Counted from the stretch's first letter, positions 34,891 to 47,440 are shown. The stretch is 64,000 bases of DNA from Pegoplata infirma (GCA_963921195.1 OY992536.1:328183038-328247037); one strand, 5' to 3'. Notes: a model not told the origin generated them from the letters alone. Program-made: numbers and translations.

Positions 34891-35789
34891 TATAAACTAA
34901 AAAAAACGAGTTTTGTTATGGAAAATGACAACATTCATTTTTTTTTGGTTTCATCCTAATTTGATTCCAATTCGGAAAGTTCGAGGAAATAGAAAACCTT
35001 CAACATGGAAGATCTGCAAAATTATAAAATTAATAACTTTGGACTTAACCTGAATATACGAAAAATGAAAATTATGATTGTAAGTCGAAAAAACACAATA
35101 TTCTTAAACGCTACACTCTCCAACCAGCGAATAGAACGACCCAGCAAAAACCAAAACCTCTCAATTTCAATGTTTTTTACTTAAGCATGGTGATGTCTAT
35201 GTCTATAAAGTAATGCTGATAGTAATTAGTAGTATTCATATTCATTGCCAGGTAATGCAAATCGGAATGAGTAAAAACTTGTAGACTTGTTAAAAGGCAA
35301 AAAAGTGTTATCTCCAATGGCAGTAATGAACACTAAAATTGGGAGGAAATTATCAAGCCGTAAGATTATTTTGTCTCTTCGTCTGCGTTTTAGGCAGTGC
35401 TACGTTTGATCCGTGCTAGTGTTTGTATTAGAAAGTTTGACTCAAAAATTTACAAAAAAAAATGTCTACTTTATTTTTCTATTATAGATATTTTTTCCTG
35501 AACTTAAATCAGTGCACCCAAGATTTTGTTTCGCTTTAATTTTTTTGAATACATTATTTCAAAAATATACAAAATAATCGGGTTTTACTTTTTTATTGTT
35601 GGCAACATATTGGAAAGCTAAAAGATTAATTTTTTCGTAATTTTGTCATAAGCTTACAATTTATTCGTTAATTCAATCATTATTTTGATCAAATTTGTGA
35701 CCAAAATCGAAAAATTTTTGATTGAAAAATATTCAATTAATCACCTACACAGAAAAAAATATGGAGGAAACAAATTTGAGTAATCACTT

Positions 35790-37049
35790 CCCAGGCAGAA
35801 AAATGCAATCGGAATAACGTCGTAATAGAGTTGGCGGAGGGCATTCCAACACCAAAGTGAGATCCTATTTACAAAATTTATGGTGTTACTATAACATTGA
35901 AATGATAACGCCAAAAAACAATCGCCTGACTTTTGTTTCCGACGTCGTCACAACACCAAAAAATCAAATTTACTGGATTAAAATTACATTGTAATAATAA
36001 GTTTATGACCTTAGGATGGTGTTCAAAGACAACACTGAATAACGTTATTTCGACATATTTTTGGCGCTATTTTGGGGTGTTTTATATTAGAAAATACATT
36101 ATATAAAATACAGTATATAATTATACAGTCGCAACAAAAATTCGACTTTTCTAAAAATTTGACTGTCAATTTTCGAAAATTTAAAAAAAAAAACTACATT
36201 TTCTAATACTCCAAGTGCAAATGCAGGACTTTAAACTTCTTGTAGCATAAAAATGTTGCATTTGTTAAACAAAAACACAAAAAATCATGTAAAAACATGG
36301 TATTTTTCAGAGGGTGGTTAAGTTCTTCAAGAGGGAACTTTTTTTCCCTTGGTCTGATTTTGCTGATTTACTAACTTAACATGTCTAGAAACAAAATTTT
36401 GGGAGTCCAGCTCTTTTATTTTTGACTGCATCGTGTTAAATACAGACGGGCGTACAGATAGACGGACAGACAGACGGACGGACATCGCTAGAATGTCTTA
36501 GAATCGATCACTGATCATAAATATATAACTTTTTGTATCTTTTTAATACAAAAAAGACAATTTCAATCACAATTTTAAGTTGAAATTAAACTCGTTACTC
36601 CGCTTTTATTTGAGTCTTTTTGGTATTTTTTTTTTGCGAAGATTTTTTTTCATCTACCAACAAGTGAAAAAACTAAAAAGTCGAAAGTAAAAGTCCATTT
36701 CGATTTTTTTATACAAAAAGTCAATTAATCGACTTTTCGACTATAGAACCCTTATTCACCTTGCATATTTCATAATGAAAAAAAAATGCAGTGACATTTT
36801 TACACAAAAAAAAGGTATAAAGAAATAATTAAATAAAATAAAGTCAGAAATTTTGTAAAAGTTTACCATAGTAAACCTTTTCGGATAATTATTATAAACT
36901 CTTATGTAACGTTGGTTCTTTAAAAATCCAATGTTGTAATGGTATTGAATTTTTTGTTTTCAAGGTATTGAATTTTTAAAGTCGTATTTTTGTATATCCA
37001 ATGTTATAATGGTATTGTATTTTTAGAAGAGTCGTAATTTCTGCCTGGG
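35790..37049. mobile_element. CACTA-like non-autonomous element, third copy
   Basis: Ends CCCAGGCAGAAAAATG and (complement) CCCAGGCAGAAATTAC, flanked by TT on both sides. Same terminal 12 bp as the elements at 15383-17109 and 59026-63285 but an unrelated interior. It contains a decayed hAT-like element at about 36116-36753. Confidence 0.68.
36116..36753. mobile_element. Decayed hAT-type element (TCGACTTTTCGAC family)
   Basis: ACAGTCGCAACAAAAATTCG on the left and ATCGACTTTTCGACTATAG on the right align with the ends of 18805-19532. No intact 8-bp duplication. It holds a fragment of the calyptrate repeat (GACGGACGGACATCGCTAG). Confidence 0.55.
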
Positions 37050-38104
37050 TTGTTTAAATATAAAAACAAAAATTGAGTAATTTTTTAATTGACGCAATTA
37101 AACATTTACTTTAAAATTTTTATAAAAAATTTAAGTAAGTAATTTAATAAAAATTTAACAGTTGTTTTATTTTTTTTTTAAACTCTCATAGTTTTTTTTA
37201 ATTCTCATTTTGTTTTTACTTTCTTGTGTATGTATATGAAAGTTTGCAATCCTCATTATAAAATTTTCCTATGTTTTTGAGACATAAATATGTTTGGTAA
37301 AGTTTAAAAAAAACAAGTTTTTTGTTTTTTTTTTGTTAACAAATTTAAAACTTTTTTAAACTTTAAAAAAAATAAATAGATAAATTTGAATAAATTTTTA
37401 ATTGTGCCAATTAAAAATCTTCTCAATTTTTTTTCAAACATTTAATAAATTTTTATTAAAAATTTACTCAATACTATTAAATCGTTTACTGGTGCAAAAT
37501 TGAGTAATTTTTTACTCAATAGTATTAAAAATTTACTCAAATCTTTTTTTTATTTTTTTCTGTGTACAATTTGATGATTGGTATAAAAATTTTCTTTATT
37601 GGAGGAATTCCAGTTTTTGTTGATTGAAATTCGTTTTAAATTATTTCTGTTACAAATAATCTGATATTCTGAGATCTTCATTTATTCTATATAAAAATTT
37701 CCAAATTCTGATACGCTTTCTCGATAGAAAAATAAACGAAGTGTCTGTGAGAATCTTTAAATATTGCAGCTTAAAAAGCCGGTGATAATACAAAAATATT
37801 GTGATTTATGCTTAATAAAAAATATTTACAAATAACAACAAGCTTTTTTTGTATGTATTAATAAAATTTCTTATATTAACAAAAATATGAGTTGAATTTA
37901 CAAAAAATAAGAGTTGATTAACAAAAAAACAAGTTGATCAACTTTAACAATACAATGAATTTTTGGTTGAGTGTATATTAAAAAAAAATTTTAAAAATTT
38001 TACTTTTCTTATCAAAAAAACTTATTTTTATACAATGCTTGTCTATCTTTCGTAAACTTATGGACTGATGGGAAAATAATAATGGTATTCATCTAATATT
38101 AATA

Positions 38105-38850
38105 CATCCAATATTAATAAACAAACTTCATAAAATGGGTTTTCACTATAATTTTTTGAACTGGGTTTCCTCCTATATATCCGGACGAGTCCTCTTTGTA
38201 AAAAATTGAGCTTTTTTGTCAAATCCGATTAATGCTTGTTCTGGCATACCTCAAGGTAGCCATTTAGGTCCATTGCTATTTCTTTTGTTTATAAACGATA
38301 TCGTTTACATTTTTAAAAGCTGCGAATGCTTGTTATACGCAGATGATTTAAAACTATTTCATAATATTTTATCAGTAAATGATTGTTTTGACTTTCAACA
38401 AGACATTTGTTGCTTACTGAGTTGGTGTCAAAACAACCATCTCTTTCTTAATTTTTCTAAATGTAAAGTAATAAGTTATACTCGTAAACATTCTCCTATC
38501 GTTTATAATTATGAAGTTGAAAATAATGCTAAATTTTCGCGTCATAATATAATAAAAGATTTAGGCATTTATTTTGATTCAACATTAACGTTTAAGGATC
38601 ATATCGATTACATTATTTCTAAATCAAATTCACAATTTGGTTTTTTAAAAAGAAATTCAGAGATTTTTTAAATGTGAACACACTTAAAGCTCTTTTTGTG
38701 TCCTTAGTAAGGTCTCATTTAGAGTATTTAAGTGTTATTTGGAATCCTTTTTACGACGTAAATATAAATCGGATTGAAAAAAGCCAAAAACGTTTTTCGA
38801 GATTTGCTCTCAGAAAACAGTACACTTTTGAAAATAATTTAATAAAATAA
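38105..38850 (+). pseudogene. LINE reverse-transcriptase fragment, frameshifted
   Basis: Three frames join into one RT fragment. 38105-38205 reads LINKLHKMGFHYNFLNWV and SSYISGRVLFVKN. After a shift, 38216-38668 reads NACSGIPQGSHLGPLLF, LFINDI, the catalytic LLYADDLKLF, FLNFSKCKVISYTRK and KDLGIYFD. After another shift, 38670-38850 reads NVNTLKALFVSLVRSHLEYL and VIWNPFYDVNINRIEKSQKR. Typical of jockey/CR1-type ORF2. Endonuclease and ends are missing. A different family from the 24.5-kb LINE. Confidence 0.7.
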
Positions 38851-40840
38851 TAATAATTTAACCCGATAGATGAAATAAAGAAAATTAAAATTAAAATATA
38901 ACCGTATAAACACCTCGTATAATATGTAAGTCTGATAAATTTATACAATTTATGTCAAACTCCATTTATAAAAAATAAGTTTGGTAAGTTTATACAGTAT
39001 ACGAGGTGTATACGAGTTTAAAATACGGCCAATGTGTGTAGAATTTGTTTAAAATTTGATTAAACTCCGAGTAGATCGGAAGATACATATAAGGAAAACA
39101 GCGAAAATATCTCTAAAAAACGCTGAAAAGTTTATTAAAAAAAAGGTATCCGTAAAATTTCGATTAAATTTTGGAGTTAAGCGGTCAATTTGTCATGCAA
39201 AAAAAAGTAGTCACGATTAGTGGGCATTTTCGTTGTAAATTAGTGTAATTGAACAAAAATATGGATTTAAATAGTCCAAATGTTTCAAAAATTCAGTTTT
39301 TCTATACAAATGAAAATGTTTGAAATGTTTTTGTTTTTAAATTTTTCGTTATTTTTTTTTAACGTTATATTGTTTTCAGCAATTCATTTATGAGGACATT
39401 TTTTAAACAAATTCCGAAATTATTAATAAATTGGCGTACATTGTATACATGCATGCAAAAGAATATGTTATATACTATACATGGTATATAGTACATATGT
39501 GATGTCTTTAGTATTTATATTGTACATATGGTAGGTACATATATTGTAGTATGTATTTTATTTTTTTTTTTTTTTGTATATATAAATTTAATTTAAAGAG
39601 TTCAATTACTTTACACAGATCTTGTACACACTCTCGTATTTTGACTCTTTATTTTATTCAATTCGATTTTGATTTTGATTTATTTAAACAGCAACACAAC
39701 ACTTTGATTTAATTCGATTTATTTGGTGTTTATTTTTTATTTTTTATTTGTTGTTTAACTTTATTTTTCAATTTCTTTCTTTAAAATTTTCTTTTAGTTA
39801 TTATTATTTTTTTTTTTTTTTATAATTTTATTTTACTTTTAAATTTAAAAATAGCTTTTAGCTAAACACGCAACGAGAATATTTTTATTTCTTTTTTTTT
39901 TCTTTTTGAAAAATAAAATCGTTTTCTTTAGGCGAACGAACCAACGAAAATAAAATAAAAATTGAAAGATATAAAAAATCTATTCATTCTATTCTATTAT
40001 AGATACACAATTTTTTTTTTATGAAATTTTCGTGAAATCATTATTATTCTTAAGTTTTAAATATGTTTTTAAATTATTTTTTTTTTTAATTTTATTATAA
40101 TTACTTTTTATATGTTGGTTTTATTTCCTTTTAACTGATTGATATAGAATTTTTATCAAATATTTAAACTTGATTTCGGGTTAACACAATATTCAAAAAA
40201 CATTTTATTATTATTATTTTTTCTTTATTAAATTATAAAGATCGGAAAATCAAATATAATATGTATTTTGTACATATAAAATTTAATTATATATGCATAT
40301 GAAAATATTTATATATATATATTTGAAATTTTGGTTCAGTATGCTTAAAATGAATGTCGAGTTGTGCCGCAATTCTACTTGTGCGTAAACGAACGAATGA
40401 AAGAAAATGTGAAAATCGACTAAATTTTTGGATAGCATCTACAGACAAATATCCTAAAAATAAATTAGAATGGGAGAAAGAGATTCGAAATTTTTATATA
40501 AAATGAACAAAATAACGTACGTTTTTTGAGTACATATTTCAAAACGGGGATGGATGCACTTCAGTACTGATTTTCTTTTTTATCAATTTATCATTTGGTC
40601 AACATTAGGGAACTTTGCGTTCGACATGTTTTTCCTGCTCATTCAAATATTCAAGTTTCAGGACAATCGGTGGGTGCCCTGTGAAAGCCCTTCCTTGTTA
40701 GTGTTTTAAAACCAAAGAAATGGTTGTACTTATTAAAAGAAATATTTATTTTACAAAACTTAAAATAAAATCATATTTTTATAAACAGCTAAAAAGTTGT
40801 ACATTTTATTTGAAAATCAAGAGAAAAATATATTTGAACT
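38850..40840. other. AT-rich intergenic stretch, nothing recognisable
   Basis: Long T runs, TATAC/GTACAT microsatellite-like sequence near 39430-39560 and no ORF with coding character. Confidence 0.5.
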
Positions 40841-42116
40841 AGAGTTGTCAATTATTCGACTTTCAACTTTGTTCGAATAATTCAAATAATTGTTTTTCCT
40901 CGTTCGATCAAACGATTAAAGATCAAAATTTGTTCGATTAATCGAAGAGAATAACGAATAAAAAAAATATTTTAAAAAATATTTTTATTAACAAAAAAAT
41001 AAACAATTCATATAAAAAAGCTTAAAATAAGAAAGTTAAAATTTTTATTAACGAAAAAATGCATACAAAACTTAAAAATAAAATAGTTAAAAGTTAAAAA
41101 AACTTAAAAATTGAATAACCGAGATCACTTTTAATTAATGGATGTCGATTTTAATACTTGTTGAGAAATAATTCAAATACAAATTATTATTTGAAATATT
41201 CAGACAAAATATATCATAAATGATTTTAATTTTTGTCAAATAAGACAATTTAAGTTGTTCTTAAGAAATAATCTTTTAAAAATAAAAGTTGACTTAATTT
41301 TTTTGCTTTCAAACAATTTTTGGTTTTAGTTTTTATTAAATTAGATTTTGAAAACACTCTTTCGCTAATTGTTGAAGTAGGTGATATAGTAAGAAGAGCA
41401 TAAATAAGTTTATCTATTTTTTCTGTTCTTTTTTCAGATTTTTCCAAATATACCATATCGTCTGATATATCGCTAAAGTCCTTTTTATTTTCTGAATTTT
41501 TATTACTTTGAATTGAATTATTTAACTCGCATAAAAGATTATTATTTTCATTACTAATAACTTCCTCTATTTCAATACCTTTATCTGAATTATTGTGATT
41601 ACTTTCAACATAAAATAATCTGGAGTATAATTTATTTTTTGCATATTCTTTTGTTTCGCTTTTTGGAGAATATTTTAAGAAACTTTCATTGCTCGGAAAA
41701 TTTTCTGAATTTAGAAAAATTATTAACGTATTTAACACTTTTATACGTCTCTCATTAATTCTTATTTTAATACGTTTTAGTAAGTCTGATGCAAAAGAAT
41801 TATTATTTTTTTCTAAATTATTTATTAAAAACTTGATAACTCCCCCTAATTCTATAATGGATGTGCTATCCAGGGCTATGGCTACAATATATTTTAACTT
41901 TCCTACATTTTGTATAAAATCTTTCAAAATTAATGAGAATAAATCAAATACTAAGCATTTATTTAATTTTTTAATTAAAAAAAATTGTTCGATTAATCGA
42001 CATTAATTAATCGATTTATTCGTTATTCGAAAATCGTCTTTTTTGAATTATTCGAACAAGAGTTGGGTTTTGTTTGATCGATTAATCGAATTATTCTTAA
42101 TCGACTGACAACTCTA
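40840..42116 (-). mobile_element. hAT transposon, internally deleted, exact boundaries
   Basis: Terminal inverted repeats TAGAGTTGTCA and TGACAACTCTA, flanked by perfect 8-bp duplications ATTTGAAC (40832-40839 and 42117-42124). Subterminal ATTCGA/TCGAAT and TTAATCGA motifs occur in both orientations. It carries one intact minus-strand ORF for the transposase C-terminus. Confidence 0.9.
41250..41927 (-). pseudogene. hAT transposase C-terminal part (225 codons)
   Basis: The tail ALLTISPTSTISERVFSKSN, then IKTKTKNCLK and LSQLLFLKDYF, is the hAT dimerisation domain signature (P-x-S-x2-S-E-R-x-F-S, then K/R-rich, then a hydrophobic end). Upstream DSTSIIELGGVIKFLINNL could be the edge of the catalytic region. 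Full hAT transposases are about 500-700 residues, so the N-terminal zinc finger and most catalytic residues have been lost with the internal deletion. No stop interrupts what is left, which suggests a fairly young element. Confidence 0.75.
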
Positions 42117-42417
42117 ATTTGAACTATAACAGATCACATTTATTGGACAACCTTGTTACTTTTTGTTCAAGTGAACAAAAACAAGGGGAAAACAACACGA
42201 AATTGAAAAATTCAGCGACTTTTTTATACATTTTTTTGAATACTAAAAAAGTTTCGGTTTCGGCTAATATTGCCGCAGATCGAAAAAAGGCGGAAACCCC
42301 AATGTTCGGCCGATACCGAATATTCGGTCAGACACTACAAAATACGTTAAATTGAAACGATCAAAATGTTAAACAGTTTCGTAGATACATAAATCCAGAT
42401 TTGAGATAATCCAAAAT

Positions 42418-43280
42418 TTGCATTTCGTTTCATTTGGAAACAAATTAGAGTTCAAAGGCCTTCCATTCGAAACTCGATCTCATCGATTCACAAGAAAAGT
42501 TGAAGAAATCAAAAGAGGATTAACATCATTGGAGTTCATTGACATTTTGTTAAATTTTAACATAAATACAACCGATAAAAACCCCGTTGAATATCACTTG
42601 GAATATTTGAATAATATATCAATAAATATAGCAGATGACAGCGAATATGAATTAAGTGTATCTTCACAATACAGCAGCAAACAGCAGACAGCAAAATTTT
42701 TACATGTGCAACAACAAAATGTATTGTGAAGAGACACTAAATCGTCAAGCGCCCCATAAAATAAACATATATATATCAAATTCAAATTTTCAACAATCTA
42801 CTGCAACAGATAATACTCATCAAACGTCCACTACCTCTGTTATCGATCAAAAACAAACACCAATTTTAAATTTTCCATCTTCAGCGTCTAGAGAAGATGG
42901 CTCAAATTTAAATCATTTACCAGCTTCAACATGTTTGAACTATCACCAATCAGTAGATGGCTTCAATTTTAATCATAACCAGCTTCAACATGTTTGAATA
43001 ATGCGTAAATTCCATCTGAGATTTATGAACATCAAAAGAATTTGTTAGAACTTCGTTTTGAGCTTAAAAAAAATTGAGCTTCTTAAAATTAAAATTTTGC
43101 AAATCAAGATAAAAGAAGAAGAAAATATGATAGATTTAAAAAAAAAAAAAACAATTTCTCAAATCAAACAATCTACAACTAATTTTTCATCTCTTTCACA
43201 TGATTCATCTTCAAATCAATTAGCACTTGACGTTAAAAATGATACAAAAAATTCCTTTTCGAAATTGTTTTTCGAATAGT
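42418..43280 (+). pseudogene. Cluster of broken open frames, unknown
   Basis: Three overlapping frames: 42418-42729 (EFKGLPFETRSHRFTRKVEE, EFIDILLNFNINTTDKNP), 42656-42997 (Q/N/S/T-rich) and 43058-43279 (LKKIELLKIKILQIKIKEEE, coiled-coil-like). The order N-terminal segment, low-complexity middle, basic/acidic coiled tail is common in transposon-encoded DNA-binding accessory proteins, but I recognise no family. The hAT element to the left ends 300 bp before it. Confidence 0.25.
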
Positions 43281-44301
43281 CACACTATTGTCGAAAATAT
43301 TCTGAAAAATATAATTTAAATAATGATACAAAAATTCCTAACTAATCTGTTCTTGGTATGGAATGGGATGCTGTCTCCGATTAATTTCAGTTCAATATGC
43401 ATTTTCTTTTCAATTGCGCCAAAGGGTAAATTTTTTTACTAATAAAAACTAGACGGATAGATTTAGGGGCCCAGTTTTGAGTAGTTCACAGATTAAGAAA
43501 ATCAAAATCGCATCGGCCGAAAATGTATGGTCGTCAAAGGGCAAATTGATTATAATATCATATGATTTTTTCTATGGTTTTATTACTAAAACTTCTATAA
43601 AAAATCCAAGTGTCAAATTTCGTTATGATTGGTTTCTTTTTGATCCTCGGTTTCTTAGAAAAAATAATAGTTATAGTATGTGTCAAATTTTAATTTTTAA
43701 TTTAGGCGACAAAAAAAGTATATCCCTTAAATCAAAAGATTTTTGATTCAATAACATACTAAGTACATGTTTTGGCAGGAAGCAAACCTAAGTTCCAAAT
43801 TTCAAGATTCGGGAAAAAAATTACAATCGGACTCTTATCTGTTTGCAAAAACGGAAAATTTTCTAACGTAAACACCCTTTTGTATGAAGTATGTACATTA
43901 GGGATATAACCATTTGCATTTTTTTTTGCAAATATCAAAAAGGAACATTTATAGTAAGAAAGTACATGAAAATTCAATAAGAACTGTGTGTTTTTTTCAC
44001 AAATGTTAAAAAAGGTTCGGCACCGATCGCGATGAAGTTTTCGCTAATATTTTTTTAATTATTCAGGCAACCCATACTGTAATTTTGTTTCATTTATGTT
44101 GTAAAACTACAAAAACCCAAAAAACTGTGAAAGGGAAAGATTCCCACCATAAAACATAAAAAATTGAATATGGTGTTTAAGAAATTGCAATCGGTGCCAA
44201 AGGTTTTTGGACCACAATGACCTCGGATAAAGTTTTTTATCAGTATAACATTGTCCATACCGTTATGATAGGTTCTTATATTGGTTATACCCCTAATGTA
44301 C

Positions 44302-45262
44302 ATATCGAGGGCCTATATTCAAAACCCTCTATCTTCCATTTTCACGAAAATGACTTTTTGATGGCAAAATATTCAGTAAAACGGCCCTCATTTATGGTGT
44401 AAAATTCAGAACAAAAATATTTTTTTTTTGCTATTTTATTTGCATTTTTGGTTTTCTCTATCTCTTACACAAATAATTTTTCTGAATGCAAAACCCTCTA
44501 TCTTTTCCAACAATTAATTTACAAATATTTTTTTTTAAATAATTTCATCATGCATTACATGTTTTAATACTAATTTTTGCATGCTGAACATGAATTTGCC
44601 AACAAAATTCCAGAATCAAGATTTTGGTCCAGTGATGCTATTTTTTTTTTTCAAAATTCTTGTTTGACTTTTTTGAAAAATATCGCTCGAAATTTGGATG
44701 TCTTGTGTACATTATGAAACAAAAATTTTAATCTTAAAAATAGCGATGCTGATCAGCATCTGTGGACCAAAATCGCGTTTTTAATTTTTTACTATTTTTT
44801 ACATAACATACTCAACAGTTTGTCATCTTTTAAGATGAATTCGGTAAAAAAATATTTTTTGTCTCAAAAATAAGCAGCTGTGGACCAAAACCGCGATTTC
44901 GGAATTCTTTATAAGCCGTTATTATTAATAAATCACGTTAAAAATTTACCGATGTCGTAAATGAAATCATAATAATTCATTTTTATTAAAATGCAAAACC
45001 CTCTATCTGATCATTTTCATTCATGTACTTAATATTTTTAAGAAACAAAACCCTCTATCTATCCCCTAAAACCCCCAATAGTGCAAAATTTTGAAAACGA
45101 ATCATATGTGAGATTCAGTAGTTGATTTAAAAAAATATTGTAGAATATCGAATTTAAATTACTCGAATAATACGCGAAATAAACAGTTTTTCGGCTCTCC
45201 TGAAAAGTTGTGTTTTTTAAGATAGAGGGTTTTGAATATTGGCCCTCGATATATAACTTCAT
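44302..45262. mobile_element. Foldback element with AAAACCCTCTATCT motifs
   Basis: The left arm ATATCGAGGGCCTATATTC then AAAACCCTCTATC is the inverse of GATAGAGGGTTTTGAATATT at 45222-45258. The 13-bp motif AAAACCCTCTATC recurs inside at about 44491, 44995 and 45046. Non-coding; class unknown. Confidence 0.6.
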
Positions 45263-45614
45263 GAGCACCGATACCAATCAAAGTTTTATGTTTTTTTTTA
45301 GTTGCTCTTATGTTGATGAAACATTTCTTGTTCCAATCAGATTTATTGTACATATTTAATTTCGAATACATATTCTCATTTTCAATGTATTATAGAATTA
45401 ATTAATTGCAACTAAAACAAAACTCCATATACATATTCAGATTTTATACAGTATGTATTTATATAAATTCCGTAAATGTTGTCTCATCACCAATCCCACC
45501 GATGTCGTCGAACGGCATTCATTGTTTACAGTTTACGTACATATGTATTTGAGAAAATATCTCAATTGTTATGTATTCTCTGAGTACTTTCTCACTAACT
45601 TTCTTCCCTATTAA

Positions 45615-46693
45615 CCCTCCAATGACTGATAGGGTCCCCTAGAGACCTTTTTGGTTTTCAGAGATGCATCATTTTAAGACGCACACAAAAAAAAAAATAA
45701 AAAAATTGTGCCAGTTTTTGGTTTAATTACAACCTATAAAGTGGTTTTGGATAACTTACCAAAGTTTTTGCTCTAAAAAACTTAGGTAAATTATCCAAAA
45801 CCACTTTATAGGTTGTATTATCCCCAAAACGTACACAATTTTTTAATATTTTTTTTTGTGTGCGGCCTGGATAAATATAGGATAAAATTCAATATATTTT
45901 TAAAAATAGTCTGGGGTTAAGCAGATTACCTACGTGGATAACGTGTAAGGGCCCCGGGGGATCTTTTGTATCTTTTGATGCATTTTGTTGATGTTTTATT
46001 TATGTGGGTGAAATAAGATGGATCTAGAGAAGAAAATAAAATTCTAAAATGTGTTATAAGAGTATGCGTGAGTAAAACCACAGCACGTTTTTACTAATGT
46101 CACAGTACCACATTTTGTTTTATAAAACGGCAACAAATTGTATGTAGATCTACCACTATTCAATACAAGCTTCATTAAATTATTAGGTCCCTGGGGACCT
46201 TATACTTAAGTGTTATGACACATTTAAAAAAAAATTTACTTATCATCACGTGTATCAATACTAAATACATATTAGAAACGCAATAATTAAAAATTCACAG
46301 ATATTTTTTGTTTTAAGTCCTATATTCAAGAAAAAATAATGTAATTTTAACCATTCTAATGAATTATTTAAAAAAATATCTTGTGAACACAAATGAAGAC
46401 GTCTGGACTTTTACTTTGGAGCTACATGCTGCCAAAGTTGCCGTTATAAAAAGTTAATGCCATGCATTTAAGGGTTAAACCGTCAAATTTTTATCTTGAA
46501 GGAGTCCAAAAAGTCCTTCCAGAATGCATTTGTCATTTATACCGTAAATACCTTTAACAAATTTCATCTCGTTTGGTGCGGAAACTTTTTTGACGTCAGC
46601 GAAAAAGTAAAATTTGATATTTGCAAAATATAAAAAAGTCATAACCCTATTATACGTCATTGACCGTTAAAAAAATTATCAGTCATCGGAGGG
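45615..46693. mobile_element. piggyBac-like non-autonomous element (TTAA target)
   Basis: Ends CCCTCCAATGACTGATA and (complement) CCCTCCGATGACTGATA, flanked by TTAA (45611-45614 and 46694-46697). The TTAA target and CCCT start are the piggyBac hallmark. No transposase. Contains the nested CACA-end MITE 45686-45858. Confidence 0.8.
45686..45858. mobile_element. CACA-end MITE nested in the piggyBac-like element
   Basis: CACACAAAAAAAAAAAT at one end and TTTTTTTTGTGTG at the other, flanked by CG on both sides. Inside, AACCTATAAAGTGGTTTTGG and its complement form a hairpin arm of about 24 bp. Confidence 0.7.
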
Positions 46694-46770
46694 TTAAATA
46701 AATGTAAATGGATGGTCGTTCAAAATTTTGTTATTCATTTTGCTTTTATTTTGGGTTTGTGTGCGACCTA

Positions 46771-46962
46771 CAGTGGCAACAAATTATAATTATAGTTACA
46801 AGGAACAATTAATACAAAAAAATTGTAATACAGAAAAACTCGGTTAAAACGAACACCACGGGACCTGTTGCTATTGTTTGTTGTAATTAAAATTGTTTTT
46901 AACTTTGTCGTTAACAAATTACATCTAATATGTAGTCGTACGTAGACTTTTGGCGGCCACTG
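46771..46962. mobile_element. mariner/Tc1-like MITE, 192 bp
   Basis: Ends CAGTGGCAACAAAT and (complement) CAGTGGCGGCCAAAAG, flanked by TA (46769-46770 and 46963-46964). Typical CAGTGGC ends of Tc1/mariner relatives. It ends about 20 bp before the unknown ORF at 46985. Confidence 0.7.
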
Positions 46963-46984
46963 TATATACATATCGCTCATTTAC

Positions 46985-47440
46985 TTGCATCGTAAACTTG
47001 AGAAAAATATCCGAAAAAAAGTAAAAAACAATATCGATAATAAAGACTGCATTCAAGTGGTTGTGATGGATAGAGGCCAACCTGGTGGTCGTATTGACCA
47101 AGAAAAAATATTACTACAAAAACGAAGAAAATTTAAACTGGATCAACGAGACCTGTGGAGGCTAACGGGCATCTGGGATTGCGCCGATTTATTTACCAGA
47201 TCAGTTGAAGACCCGAAAAAGTGGCCAAGGATATGCATTTTCGTGACAGATCCTACTATACCGAGAACGAGACTAGTAGAGATGGCGACAGGCGACTGGG
47301 ATATTTTCATTGACAACCCCACGCAACATGGACAGGCGGTGACTATTATGTTTAATGAGGGCACCGATAGTTTACTGAAAAAGTATTCCTATGCAATTAT
47401 TGTTGGAATCAGTGGAGTCGTTGCTAGTAACAAGACTTGA
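46985..47440 (+). CDS. Unknown ORF, 125-151 residues, no family recognised
   Basis: The frame is open from 46985 (TTG; the first in-frame ATG is near 47068, beginning MDRGQPGGRIDQEKILLQKR). It encodes a mixed, globular-looking protein: KFKLDQRDLWRLTGIWDCAD, WPRICIFVTDPTIPRTRLVE, MATGDWDIFIDNPTQHGQAV, YSYAIIVGISGVVASNKT. Base composition is clearly less AT-rich than its surroundings and codon use looks real, with W, C, P and G spread as in a folded protein. No signal peptide; the last 20 residues are hydrophobic. No intron signals and no obvious partner gene. It could be a young retrocopy, an exon of an unseen gene, a transposon gene or an old viral insertion. I cannot choose between these. 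Confidence 0.45.
   Translation: MHRKLEKNIRKKVKNNIDNKDCIQVVVMDRGQPGGRIDQEKILLQKRRKFKLDQRDLWRLTGIWDCADLFTRSVEDPKKWPRICIFVTDPTIPRTRLVEMATGDWDIFIDNPTQHGQAVTIMFNEGTDSLLKKYSYAIIVGISGVVASNKT

Larger units (their letters stand above)
35748..37564. mobile_element. CACA-end MITE hosting a nested CACTA-like element
   Basis: Ends CACAGAAAAAAATATGG and (complement) CACAGAAAAAAATAAAA, with TA on both sides. Interrupted by the CCCAGGCAGAAA element at 35790-37049. Confidence 0.6.

Noticed and set aside
43477..43746. Plus-strand ORF of 89 codons
   Set aside because: AT-rich, no domain, no splice or transposon context.
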